DNA from: Selaginella moellendorffii
Taxonomy: Eukaryota > Streptophyta > Lycopodiopsida > Selaginellales > Selaginellaceae
Reading direction: 5' to 3'
DNA length: 64,000 nucleotides
NCBI RefSeq assembly: GCF_000143415.4
Contig: NW_003314274.1
Coordinates: 1,171,847 to 1,235,846, forward strand
Shown here: piece after piece, positions 22,713 through 33,367 of the stretch
How the letters are laid out: every line of letters begins with the position of its first letter
Numbering within the stretch: position 1 is the first letter of the stretch
Program-made: the position numbers and the translations under genes
The notes under the pieces: model-generated
Database searches by the model: none
The model's input: the letters and a program-made list of their open reading frames with translations, nothing else
Told to the model about the DNA's origin: nothing

Positions 22713-24542
22713 ATGAGCTTGCGGCGAATTCGGGTGCTCCGCGAGCGGTTCCACACGGCAGCGGCATCGGTGATGAGTGACAATGCCAAGTTCTTGGAGA
22801 CCGATGTGGACGGATGGAAGCGAAGGTATGGAGAACTCTCGCGAGCCGTGGATGCCGTGGTCGAGCAAGCAGGGGAGATTAGCATCAACACGACAGTTTC
22901 GAGAGCTTTCGTGTCTCTTCTCAAGTGGTGCGTACAAGAGAATAATCTAGCACAAGTTCGTCGTGTGCACGACTTCGTGTCCGCGAGGCATCCCGGCTGC
23001 GCCGAAGACCAGTTCGTGGGAAACATGATACTACAGGCTTATCGGAAGCTTGGGCAGCTTGATCTAGCGTGTGCGGTATTTGCCGGCATTTGCAACAGAG
23101 ATCTTTTCTCGTGGACTATCATGATCGCAGCTTTTGCCCGGGATGGGCACTTCTCCGAGGCATTGTTGCTGTTTAGACGGATGGAGCTCGATGGAATAAA
23201 GCCATCCCCGGTGACTTGCGTGACAGTTCTTGCCTCCTTCACGGGGCCCAGGCTTCTCCCGCAAGCTAGAAAGTTTCACGCAAGGATCGAAGCTCTGGGC
23301 CTGGAATCAAACGTTATAGTCGGGACTGCGGTGATCACAATGTATGGGAAATGTGGAAGCCTGACAGATTCCAGGCTAGTTTTCGAGAGAATGCCGCAAA
23401 AGAACCTCGTCACCTGGACGACGCTGATATCGACCTATGCCCAGCACGGCCATGGAAAAGAAGCGATGGAGATTTTCGAGAGGCTGCTCGCTCATGGAGG
23501 ATTGGAACCCGACGCGGTTGCTTGCGTGAGCGCTCTCGACGCTTGCTCGAGCCTGGCATCGCTAGAGCAGGGCAGGAAAGTTCACAGGATCGTCGTCTCG
23601 AGGGGATTCGAGAGCAACACAGTCGTGGCAAACGCTCTCGTGTTCATGTATGGGAAATGCGGGGCTGTGGAAGAATCGAGAGCAGCGTTTGACACGATCC
23701 AACACAAGAATCGCAACTCATGGAACTGCATGCTCACGGTTTACACCCAAGGAGGCCACTTCCGCGAGGCGATGGAGCTCTTCAAAAGGATCGACGTAGA
23801 GCCGGACCACGTCACTTTTCTCTGCCTTGTTCTTGCTTGCTCTGGTGCGAAAGACCTTGCCGAAGGAATTGCCACTCACAGACTGATCGAAGAGAGCGAG
23901 GTTGCTTCGAACGAGGCCCTGTGCCACTCGCTCATGAACATGTACTCCAAGCTTGGGAGGCTAGAGAGCGTTAGGGAAATCTTCGAAAAGATGGCGAGCA
24001 AGAACGTGATCTCCTGGACGTCCCTCGTCTCGGCCCACGCCCAAGCCGGGGATCTGGAGATGACGCTGTCGCTCTTCGCGGGAATGCAGCTCGATGGCGT
24101 CGCTCCAGACAGCATCGCGTTTGTGAGCGTCTTGTCTTCGTGCAGTCACGGAGGATTGCTCGAGAGCTTCCCAGTGCTCTTGCGGTGCATGGTGGAGGAC
24201 TGCGAGATCCTTCCACGCGTGGAGCACTACGGCTGCGTTGTGGACGCTCTGGGACGGTGCGGGAAGCTTGACGAGGCGGAGAGGTTTGTGGAGGAGTTGC
24301 CGGTGAGAGTGGCAGTGCTGTGGATTGCGCTGCTAGCGGCGTGTTCCACTCACAAGGATGTGAGGCGCGCAAGGCGGGTCGCGGAGCGGGCATTTGCGCT
24401 GGAGCCTCGGCATTGGTCGACGTATGTGATGTTCGCAAACATCCTGGGCGAGGCCGGTGAGCGGGATGAAAGCGCCGCGATCAAACAGAGAATGGAGGAG
24501 TTGAAAGCTCGATCACAAGAAAAAGGAGCACATATTTCGTAA
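22713..24542 (+). CDS. Pentatricopeptide repeat protein, PLS class with E-type C-terminus
   Basis: A single intronless frame of 609 residues, the usual structure for plant PPR genes. After an N-terminal region with a possible organelle-targeting start (MSLRRIRVLRERFHTAAASV, Arg-rich and almost free of acidic residues), about ten P, L and S repeats follow: DLFSWTIMIAAFARDGHF, NLVTWTTLISTYAQHGHG, NRNSWNCMLTVYTQGGHF, NVISWTSLVSAHAQAGDL and others. The end resembles E/E+ motifs (VEHYGCVVDALGRCGKLDEAE..., VLWIALLAACSTHKDV...), with no DYW deaminase domain. Such proteins bind organellar RNA, often as C-to-U editing factors acting with a DYW partner in trans. The start lies only 14 bp after the stop of the broken F-box gene. 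Targeting and RNA target are inferred. Confidence 0.9.
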   Translation: MSLRRIRVLRERFHTAAASVMSDNAKFLETDVDGWKRRYGELSRAVDAVVEQAGEISINTTVSRAFVSLLKWCVQENNLAQVRRVHDFVSARHPGCAEDQFVGNMILQAYRKLGQLDLACAVFAGICNRDLFSWTIMIAAFARDGHFSEALLLFRRMELDGIKPSPVTCVTVLASFTGPRLLPQARKFHARIEALGLESNVIVGTAVITMYGKCGSLTDSRLVFERMPQKNLVTWTTLISTYAQHGHGKEAMEIFERLLAHGGLEPDAVACVSALDACSSLASLEQGRKVHRIVVSRGFESNTVVANALVFMYGKCGAVEESRAAFDTIQHKNRNSWNCMLTVYTQGGHFREAMELFKRIDVEPDHVTFLCLVLACSGAKDLAEGIATHRLIEESEVASNEALCHSLMNMYSKLGRLESVREIFEKMASKNVISWTSLVSAHAQAGDLEMTLSLFAGMQLDGVAPDSIAFVSVLSSCSHGGLLESFPVLLRCMVEDCEILPRVEHYGCVVDALGRCGKLDEAERFVEELPVRVAVLWIALLAACSTHKDVRRARRVAERAFALEPRHWSTYVMFANILGEAGERDESAAIKQRMEELKARSQEKGAHIS

Positions 24543-24639
24543 TTCACATGATCTTGGCGCTCGTGAGATGGTGCGGAAGAGCCTCATTCGTTTGAAAACA
24601 AGTGACCTTCTTCCCAGAGAGATCAGCAAGACCAATTGA

Positions 24640-24760
24640 TGGATAGTTGAGGTGGGTTGCTTGAACCATCTCCAAGACCATTTGATTACGGAGGTGGACA
24701 TGTTAATCCCAATGCTGCAGCTCATTCAGGATCTAACATGTCAAACTACGTTGGACTTGT
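24640..24760 (+). pseudogene. Subtilisin-like protease (S8) fragment
   Basis: A short plus-strand stretch reads PRPFDYGGGHVNPNAAAHSG and then MSNYVG. This matches the strongly conserved region shortly after the catalytic serine of plant subtilases (P-F-D-Y-G-x-G-H-x-N-P...A...PG...DY). The reading frame continues to a stop at 24851, but the catalytic triad and remaining domains are absent. Confidence 0.55.
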
Positions 24761-27700
24761 GTCTGGGCTAGTTTCTGGACGGAAAGCTGTGCTCAAAGCA
24801 TATCAGTCGCTCTGCCATGACGGCTTCCATTTTGACAACAAGAGCCTGTAAACTATTTGATCCAAGAATGCAAGATTTCATAGTCAGTTGTAACCAAGGA
24901 AGATTTGATAGCTGCAAGACTCCTCTCAAGATGGTATGCTTTCAACAATGCAAGCTTTGGAACCTATGGAATGCTGCAGCTGTAATAAATGGGAACCACA
25001 TCAGGTTATATAAGGATTCCTAATTGTAGCAAATCCTTACCTAAGGATTTGTGAGATGAGTAGCCTATCTTGGTGGTTTTTGTCTTTAAAGTCGAGCTGA
25101 ACTATGCCTTTTGTCACTATGTGTGTGATTTGTAAAAAATGTAATAAATTTCCATGCATACATGCTAAAAGTGAATTTTCTCTTGCCAAAGAATATTCTA
25201 GAGTATTTTTACATTTCTGCGCACCACTATTCTGATGGTATATGATACTTGTATATAATGAACTAATTGATGGGCCATACAAGTTGCCATGCCATCATAC
25301 TACCACTAGTTATAGATAATGTTTTCTCTATCAAAACTTGGTAAGAATGCTTTTCACATTGATATAATTGTATTTGTTATGTCCTCCATTATTGTGGGTT
25401 ATTAGTTAACTTGTCTTTGTGGTAGATACCAAGCTGCAAGAAACTCATTGATAGGAAATTGTAGAAAACTATTATATAAGGTCTTCTCATGGCAATGTTT
25501 ATTTCAATCCTCCTTCAAGCAATGAAGGTGGCACCAATAGACATGCCATAGCAATTCTAGGTAACCTAGAATTGCTATGGTGGTTTGATTTTATGCAAGA
25601 GATGGAAACTAAAAGTTTTTATACTTTTACCATCTAAGATCTTCTCCAAGTTAGATAATGAACTTGCTACTATGATTTTATTTTATTGCATGCTACATAG
25701 TTCTAGTATAGCATAGTATTCAGAAGTAAGTCATTTAAATCTTTTAGAAGATTGGCGAAACTCTACAAAAGCAAGGTTATAGAAAGATTTATGAGCCTTT
25801 ATTCTTTAGCAAATGGACTTATGTATGTATAACATTACTAAACATGGCTTTGCTTGGGACATTGAAAAATGTGAAAGAGACCTCTATTCATAGAAGATGG
25901 AGTAAGAAAGATTGAATAGTTTGAATTTAAAATAGACTATTGCAAACTTGGGTATAGGGTTTGTGTTGTTTGTGCTAGATAATGGGCCAAAATAATTCAT
26001 TGTATGCAATGCAATGCAGCAGGTGAATTGGTCTATTTCAAGATTGGCAGATCATGCATGAGCAGGTAAGTTATTATACCATTTTTGAGGTACAATTTGT
26101 CTCTACCTATTTCTGTTGCTTGCCTTGGCTAGGTTCAAGGCTTCCCTGTTGGTGAAGCTTGCTGGAAAGGGTTTTGAAATGAATATGATGCCCAAATGTG
26201 GATGGAACAAAGATTAAGGCTTATGGTTTGGAAGATATGCCCCCTCGACAACCCATCTACATAGGAACCAATATTATCCTGTCCTCGATGTGAAAGTGAC
26301 CAAAAGATTGGCATAAGCTTTGCTGCTTTGATGGAAGTTAGAATGAGCAGCAATGCTAGCTCAAAGCTCAGAATTCAGCAAGTTAGAGTTGGAATATGGA
26401 CTGGGCAATGCTTGTGCTAGTGGTGAGTTCTTCCTTTGATGGTCTTTCAAAGATCCAACTTCTACTGGCAAAGACTCTGTTGCAGTGTCTTTGGCGATGC
26501 TGAAGTTGGTGGAAGCTTTATCATACAAGAGATTTTAATAGCTTACTTTAAAGATCTCTTTGATCTATTACTTTTGGTTATCACTAAAATGTGTGTCAAA
26601 TTGCAAGCACTTCATGAATTTGTTGAGGTCAAATCATGGTCTGGGCATGAAACACCTACAATAGTGCATCAATTCTAATACATTGCAGCACTTCCAGCAA
26701 AACTCCACTCTTATGCAAATACTGTCTTACTCCATTATCATAGAATGGGCAAAGCTTGCTCATAGCCACTCCCCGCTGAGTGTGGCTCATTAAAAAGCAC
26801 TCACCATACCACAATTGTGATAATGGTCTAGACTGCCTTTGGATAATAGTCCTTGCCAATGTTGAGGAGTCGTGGTTCCAGCAGAGCATTGTTATTTTCT
26901 AGTGTGTACTCAATTGTCTTGTCTCGCTCCATTGAATCTGTAATGTTACTTACCCTCCTCAAGACATCCAATCTATTTCAAAGGTTGATACTTGAAAGTC
27001 CACTAAGTCTTTGATCATCTGGACTCGGAACCTTGCCAACTACTAAAATTGAAATTGCGCATGCTTTGGAGACTTGTGCCTTGCACTCGAACACAAGAAA
27101 CAGTAGCCACCCGATGAACATGGCTTGGAGGAAAATAAACATCATTAGATATTCATGCAAATGAGTGGAATATTTATTTACCATATCCTTATCTCTTTGC
27201 TGGAGGTTTTATAGCTATGACAACTTCCTTGGATGCCAATAAGAACCACCATCACCAACTATGAATAATCCCTTAGATTGTGAAATATATTGGCAAATGT
27301 GATAAGTATCATAATGCATTGACTTATATTTTGTGGGTTTATTAGATGGCTTGCATAATTGGCTTTGCCCAGGGCCACTGTGATGGGAAAAGTTTTAGCC
27401 AAAAATGCCATACTCAAAGTCAAGGTATGCATATATATAAAGTATGTACATACAAAACCATCCCCTCTATTCTACAACCACCTTTTCTTTATGACCTAAT
27501 ATTTGAAGTCAAAGTAAAAAAAAGTCAAACCAAATCCTTTTATAACTACTCTCTCCTTTTTATATCTTATATTTATCTTATTACCCATCTACCTTACTCT
27601 ATCACAAACTTTATCTTCCACCATCTTTATAAAATTATTTGTTATATAACTTTTATATCCCTCCAACCTTAATATTTCTGCCACCATTTAAAAATAATTT

Positions 27701-28401
27701 CTTGTGTAATCTATGCATTCAATTTAAATCTACCATCTTTAATACACCAATATTTTATAATATCAACAACAATACATAAAATATGATCTAAGGACTATAT
27801 AAGAAGGAACCCTATACAACACAAGACATTAGAGCATAGAGTGTGAAGTGATTCTAACATAAATTTTCTCTTTTAGTTTTGCAATATTTTTTCTTTAAGT
27901 TTTACTTGAAAAATATAAAAATTAGAAGCTCGTGGAAATTCCTCTCATTTTTCTTTCTCTCAAGGCACAAAGCATGCAGAGATGGTGCACTATTAACCAC
28001 CAACTTCAAACACAATGACTTCATGATAATGTAGAAAGAGGTTAAAGAATTAATGGGTTGGTTACTGGGTTAGTTAGGTTAATGGGTTAGTTAAGAATTA
28101 TGGGATAATACTTAGTTGTAATTGGCAATGTGGCAAGTGAACTTTGACAGAACATTCAACTTGAAGAAAAAAGTAGCTAGCATTAGAGTCGTTATCACTT
28201 ATATAAAAAGCAATAAAACACACATTGAAGAAGTTGTTGCATTTGCAATCAAGTTAAGTATGTTGTTTTGATTAGAGGATTGAAAGAAGCAAAAGTATTG
28301 AGAGCTAAAGACATAGTTGCTATAAGAGATTCTAAATTGATTGTGAATCAAATGAATGGAAGTTGAAATGTCAAGAATCAAAGTTTAACACTTCTATCAA
28401 A
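24761..28401. other. AT-rich intergenic region without a recognisable gene
   Basis: About 3.6 kb with only short frames. Around 26100-27180, weak coding-like stretches occur on both strands (for example CPRCESDQKIG on plus near 26275-26310, and a hydrophobic segment on minus near 27090-27140). They are interrupted and match no family I know. A perfect hairpin lies at 25546-25580. Confidence 0.4.
25546..25580. repeat. Perfect 35-bp palindrome
   Basis: CCATAGCAATTCTAGGT, a single A, then its exact 17-bp reverse complement. It would form a perfect hairpin or cruciform. Confidence 0.95.
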
Positions 28402-28534
28402 AGATTATAAGCCATAAATTTTCCCTTTCCCATTTGCGAGCTTACCTCATCTAACTGACTACCATAGCTTTGGCTTTAGTTAAGTTCCCTCGCTAAAGTT
28501 CCAACCTATTATACCAATTTCTACTTGGTCTTAT
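28402..28534 (-). repeat. Left part of an older, interrupted LTR
   Basis: This stretch (GCCATAAATTTTCCC...CTACTTGGTC) is diverged from, but collinear with, the first ~135 bp of the LTR that starts at 28535. It continues at 36051 on the far side of the inserted element, so the younger retrotransposon split an older LTR of its own family. Confidence 0.85.
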
Positions 28535-29693
28535 TGTAAGCCACAAATTTTTCCTTTCCAATTTGCCAGCTTACCTCGTCTATCCGACCAACTCTGCCTT
28601 GGCTTGTGCTAAGTTCCCTCGCTAAGGTTCTCGCCTATGGTACCAGCTCTTACTTGGTCCTACTTGGTTTCAGCTACTCACTACACGAGCAATGGAGTGT
28701 TAGCCATCCATTTACGGATTCCCCAAATCTCTCCCAATCCCCCTCCCCGGGTTAGACTGGACTTAAGGTTCGGCTACACTCCCCGTAGGCACAAGCAGCC
28801 AAGCACACTAAGCCTCCAGATTCCTAACACCCCTTGGTACCACAAGACTTGATCATGGGACCCTCTAAATCCCAAGCCTTGGGTGCAGCACTTGCTTCGG
28901 GACGTCGGGGCGAAACACCGTGGCCTAACGGCCCGGTATGGGTACCTCTACCCCCCCACTCCCATCCCGAAAGGAAGGCCCAAGCCCCTAGGAAGGGCGA
29001 GGACCAATGAGCCACAAGGTACTCAAGTGGGGCACCACTCCACATGAGCTGGGAGCACCGCAATCGGTTTCCCTTTCGGGAGTGGGAGCTGCTCTTGAGC
29101 ACTTCCCTGGGTGGCCCCTCTGGCACCACTCAAGCCCATGCTCACTCCCACCCAAGGCCCCTCGGCCCCAGTCTCAACCTCAAGTCAGTTTGGAAGCACC
29201 ACTGGAGAGTTCCTTCAAGACTGGTTCCTGGACCTCACTATCCCTACTATACTTTTGGAACCCCTTGCAGCCCCCCCCCCCCCGGGAGACACACGCTTTG
29301 GGCTTTCACCCCTTGAGCTGTATTAGTATGTGGACTTAATCTCAGAATCGATCTCGGACTCGATCTCGGACCCGACTTCGGATTCGGTCTCGGACTTGAT
29401 CTCGGACTCGATCTCGGACCCGATCTTGGACTCGACTTCAGACTCGACCTCAGACTCGGTCTCGGACCCGATTTGGATCTCGGACTCCATCTCGAACTCA
29501 GTCTCGAACTCGGTCTCGATCTCGGTCTCCGATTCGGCCTCGGCTCGATCCCGGACTCTATCTCGAACTCGGTCTCAGAGTCGGTCTTGGACTCGATCTT
29601 CGACTCGGTCCCATTCGATGAACTCTTTGTCATTTCGGTCAAGCTTTCGGGGATCCTTTAGCCTATGACATCTCGGGGAGTCGGTTCCTTACA
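28535..29693 (-). repeat. 3' LTR of the chromovirus element
   Basis: 1159 bp, near-identical to 34888-36050. It contains a poly-C run (about 29273-29284) and a long CTCGGA/CTCGAT repeat tract (about 29335-29640). Confidence 0.95.
29335..29640. repeat. Degenerate 6/12-bp tandem repeat (TCTCGGACTCGA) inside the LTR
   Basis: About 300 bp of hexamer-based units such as CTCGGA, CTCGAT and CTCGAA. The matching tract in the other LTR (35700-35990) has lost one 14-bp block. The Ser/Asp- or Arg/Ser-rich open frames across it are by-products of the repeat. Confidence 0.85.
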
Positions 29694-29712
29694 ACTCCAC
29701 CACCCATAGAAG
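29694..29712 (-). other. Polypurine tract
   Basis: On the minus strand, a purine-rich run (GGGTGGTGGAGT) lies immediately before the 3' LTR, where second-strand synthesis would start. Confidence 0.7.
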
Positions 29713-30096
29713 AAGTTCGATGCCCACATCGAACGTCTCTTTTTATCCTATGACTTGTTGACCATGTCTCCGGGGGCATCCCCCCACTTAGCGGTGTGCC
29801 TAAGTTAGCCTCCCCGGCCAAGAGCCCATGACAACGGAATATAGGTGTCCCTATACCCCTCACCTCACCACGCCCTAGTATGGGGTCGGGACTTGAACCT
29901 AGCCTTGCTTTACTAGGGGGTTGGGACTCGAACCCAACCTTCGTAGAATACGTTTATGGATTCGACATCCCCACGGGGAGTCAGGCGTAGTGCCCTACGC
30001 CTGGTCGACCTATCCAACCCATGCTAATTAGCTTACCTTCGGTGCGCCTTTGGGTCCCAACATATGCCACTTGCTCAACTTTGCAAATTGATATTT

Positions 30097-30501
30097 TTAA
30101 TTGAACTTTGCATAAGTACATAGAGTTCTGCCTTGCAGAAATTCCTCCACTAGATCTTGTGCGTTCGCTAGGTTCACCTCCGGTTCCCATGTTGCTTCGC
30201 AATGTGGAAATCCTTTCCACTTCACATGGAACTCTCTCACCTCGCGTCCTTGTCGCTTGCTCTTGCGCGCATTGAGGATGGCCTTGACTTCGTATTCCTC
30301 TTCCCCTTGGATAACCTCAAGTAAAGGTCTCACTTGGTCCTTGCGAAGCGGATCCTCAAAGTACGGCTTGAGTAAGTTCACATGAAACACTGGGTGCATC
30401 TTCCCCATCTCTCGAGGAAGTCGGAGTTGGTAAGCCACTTTACCGATTCGTGCCTCAATCTCGTAAGGCCCCGTGAACCTGCTTAAGGAACTCAAGATCA
30501 A
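30097..30501 (-). pseudogene. Integrase C-terminus and chromodomain
   Basis: The frame holds the integrase C-terminal SH3-like part (FTGPYEIEARIGKVAYQL, MHPVFHVNLLKPYF). A chromodomain follows at about 30300-30135 (YEVKAILNARK, EFHVKWKGF, ATWEPEVNL, with the aromatic W-W positions kept). Chromodomains direct such elements to marked chromatin. A shift in frame separates this part from the upstream integrase core. Confidence 0.85.
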
Positions 30502-30506
30502 TTCAT

Positions 30507-31730
30507 TTACAGGAATACATGCATTTTTACCTTTGGGTCAACTTTCGGCTGATCCCACTTGGTAGCCTGAGGTTTGGTGTTCAGCCACACCTTCTCCCCA
30601 GCTTGGAACTCTACGTCCCGACGCTTTTGGTTCGCATACTTGGTTTGCCTTTGTTGAGCTCGTTCCAAGGAATCCCTCACTAGATTCCAGATGTTGAGTC
30701 TTTCCACCGTGAATGCCTCCACTGCGGGTAACTCTCCATGATACTCGGCCACGCCGAGTTCCACAGGACTTTCAATAACTCGCCCATTGATGACTTCCCA
30801 TGGACTCACCCCGATACTCGAATGTGGTGAGTTGTTATAACACATTTCCGCAAGTCCCAAATGACTTACCCAATCGGTCTAGTCTCCCGAGACATAGCAT
30901 CGCAAATAATCCTCCAGCTGCCTATTCACCCTTTCCATTTGTTCGTCTGTCAAGAAGTGTTAGTGCCATCCAACTTGACTTAATACCCCATACCTGTCTG
31001 TGGGTGGTAGGCTGTGCTGAATTTCAACTTGGTGCGATACTGTTCTAGGAGAGTTCTCCAAAACCTACTAGTGAAGATCTTATCTCGATCTGAGATAATC
31101 TCTTCTGGCCTTCCCTACACTCGAACCACTTGTTCGAAGAACAACTTTGCCACACCTTCCACATCCACTTCCATTGTGGTGGGTATGAAATGTGCCATTT
31201 TCGAAAATCGGTCCACCACCACGAATATCGCATCAAACCCCTCGCTTGGGGGAAGTCCAGTGATGAAGTCCATCGTAAGACATTTCTATGGACGATTTGG
31301 AATTGGGATGCTTTGCAACAAGCCCCCACTAGCCTTAGTCACGGCTTTTACCTGCTGACATGTTGGACATGTCTTTACATAGTCTTGGACGTCCTTAGCC
31401 ATATCTGGCCAATGGTACTTCCTCTTGAGTAAGCCCATCGTCTTGGGCACTCCGCCGTGTCCCACAAGAGGTCCGTCATGACACTCTTCTAAGGCTACCT
31501 TCCTTAATTCCCCTTCTGGAACATACACCCTTGTTTGCTTGTAATAGATAAGTCCGTTGCGTTCTGCATAGCCCGTTTTCTCTTCTGTTGGCAGCCCACC
31601 TATCTGGTGAGCTTCCCGCGCCTCTAGATTCCTCAGCAACATTTCTTGTGCTAGACCATCGTTCTCATATGCTGTCCGCACATCGTCCCAGAAGGTTGCT
31701 GTTGCGCTGGATATTGCCAACCTCAAGCTC
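30507..31730 (-). pseudogene. Integrase (zinc domain and DDE core) of the chromovirus element
   Basis: In minus-strand order: the HHCC zinc domain (GHGGVPKTMGLLKRKYHWP, CPTCQQVK, about 31470-31330), first catalytic Asp in MDFITGLPP (about 31275), second Asp in ISDRD (about 31080), and catalytic Glu region reading ...QMERVNRQLEDY after an interruption. A stop (TAG) falls just before GRPEEII. A 47-bp GT...AG insertion (30947-30993) splits the conserved HPQTDEQ motif. The last part (30860-30507) runs SPHSSIGVSPWEVINGR to KVDPK. Confidence 0.85.
30947..30993 (-). other. Candidate 47-nt spliceosomal intron inside the integrase frame
   Basis: The conserved integrase motif is interrupted after the codons for H-P-Q-T and one base. 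The insertion starts GTATGG, carries a CACTAAC branch-point-like sequence, and ends TTCTTGACAG. Removing it joins the flanks exactly in frame to give D-E-Q-M. Its ends share a GACAG direct repeat, so a plain insertion is the alternative. Confidence 0.5.
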
Positions 31731-31735
31731 GCTTT

Positions 31736-33330
31736 TCAACTTAGCGCATCCGCCACGATGTTGCTCTTCCCAGGCTTGTACAGAATCTCGCAATCAAACT
31801 CGGCCAAGGCATTGGCCCACCGGCCTTGTTTCCCTCTCAAGTGTTTCGTTGCCATATTGTCTGTGTAAACCTTGAAGTGTCTCCCAAGGTAGTGTTGCCA
31901 CTCCTTGAGCGCCTTGACCACCGTAAACAATTCCTTCTAGTGGGCAGGCCACTTCCGTTGAGCCTTGTCCAACTTCTTCGAGAAGAACGCTACTGGATGG
32001 TTGTCTTGCTTCAAAACTGCGCCTAACGCAAAGTCTGAAGCATCCGTTTCTACTTCAAAGTCCTTGCCAAAGTCTGGTAATGCCAATACGGGAGCCTTCC
32101 TCAACTTCCCTTTGAGGTGGACGAATGCCGCCTCGCATTCCGCTGTCCATACCATCTTCCCTTTTCCTGTTTGGTCCGTTAAGGGCAGGGCTACTCTCGA
32201 ATAGTGTCTGATAAACTTTCGATAGTAGTTGCATAGCCCCAGGAATGCCCTCAACTCGTGTACATTCGATGGTCGCTCCCATTCCTGGATTGCTTGGACC
32301 TTCTCCGGGTCCACCTTGAGCCCATCCTGGCCCACCACATGCCCGAGAAACTTTACCTCTTGTTGAGCAAAGTCACATTTGCTCTCTTTAGCATACAGTT
32401 TGTGTTCCCTTAGTTTCTCAAACACCTTCGCCAAGTGTTCGGCATGCTCTTCTAGCGTCTCGCTATAGATCAGGATGTCGTCAATATAGACGACCACGAA
32501 GTGATCCAGATAGGGTACAAAGATGTGGTTCATCAGCGCCAAAAACGTTGCCAGCGCATTACATAGCCCGAAGGGCATCACCAGAAACTCAAAGCTCCCA
32601 TACTTCGTTTGACAGGTTGTCTTCTCGACATCTTCCTTGGCTACCCTGATCTGGTAGTATCCTGACCTTAGGTCAATCCTCAAGAAGTATTTTGCCTTTC
32701 CCAACCTATCGAATAGGTCCTCAATCCTTGGCAAAGGGTACTTGTTCTTCTTTGTATACTTGTTGAGCAACCGGTAGTCTATGCACATGCGCATAGATCC
32801 ATCTTTCTTTTTCACAAATAACACCGGCGCCCCATACGGCGACTTGCTCAACCTAACATACCCTTTGTCCACCAACTCCTCTAGTTGGCACTTGAGCTCC
32901 TTGAGTTCTTTTTCGTTCAAACGATAAGGGGGACAAACCACCACCTCAGCACCCTCGACCAGTTCAATCTTATGTTCTATCGGTCGTGCTGGGGGCAGCC
33001 CCGCCGGTAGCTCCTCCGGCATGGTATCCTGGAATTGGTCCAACACCCGCTGGATCACTAAAGGTACTTCTTCTGTTCCTGTCTTTTTGTCACTCTTCAC
33101 CGAGAGTAAGCACAAAAAGGCTGCCTTAGTTCCTTTAGTGAGTTGTCCTCTCGTGGACACCATGTTTAAGCAGGAATCTTTGGCCTTGCTTTGCCCTACC
33201 TTTAGATCTTGGGCCTCCACCCTAGATCTTCTTCCTTGGGCATTTGCCAGTACCACAAGGTTCCTACCTTGTACATGCAAGGCTACCATGAACCGATTGA
33301 ACTAATCCATTCCGAAGATCACGTCAAATC
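31736..33330 (-). pseudogene. Reverse transcriptase and RNase H of the chromovirus element
   Basis: The long frame 33289-31937 holds the reverse transcriptase: [32 protein letters not shown], the intact catalytic YIDDIL (near 32480), and VKFLGHVV. RNase H starts with [18 protein letters not shown] interrupts the protein at the conserved WPAH-KEL site (about 31937). RNase H continues to VYTDNMATKHL and a final ADALS followed by TGA (31736). The active-site residues survive; the stops make it defective. Confidence 0.9.
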
Positions 33331-33367
33331 CCACCATGTCCAACACGGTGAAATCCATGTCCACCTT

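Noticed and set aside
22228-24438. Long minus-strand frames opposite the F-box and PPR genes
   Set aside because: They are antisense shadows of GC-rich coding sequence; the PPR and F-box motifs fix the plus strand as coding.
26100-27180. Possible decayed gene with scattered coding-like pieces on both strands
   Set aside because: No ordered motifs of any family and stops in all frames; kept only as a remark in the intergenic entry.
28040-28110. GGGTTA/TTAGGTTAATGGG telomere-like motifs
   Set aside because: Too few and too irregular to be an interstitial telomere array.
29330-29668. Ser/Asp-rich (plus) and Arg/Ser-rich (minus) frames inside the LTRs, also at 35699-35999
   Set aside because: Both are by-products of the hexamer tandem repeat in the LTR.
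30480-30535. Second intron (GTAAAA...AAGCAG) before the chromodomain
   Set aside because: Removing it leaves the flanks one base out of frame, so I could not support it as a feature.
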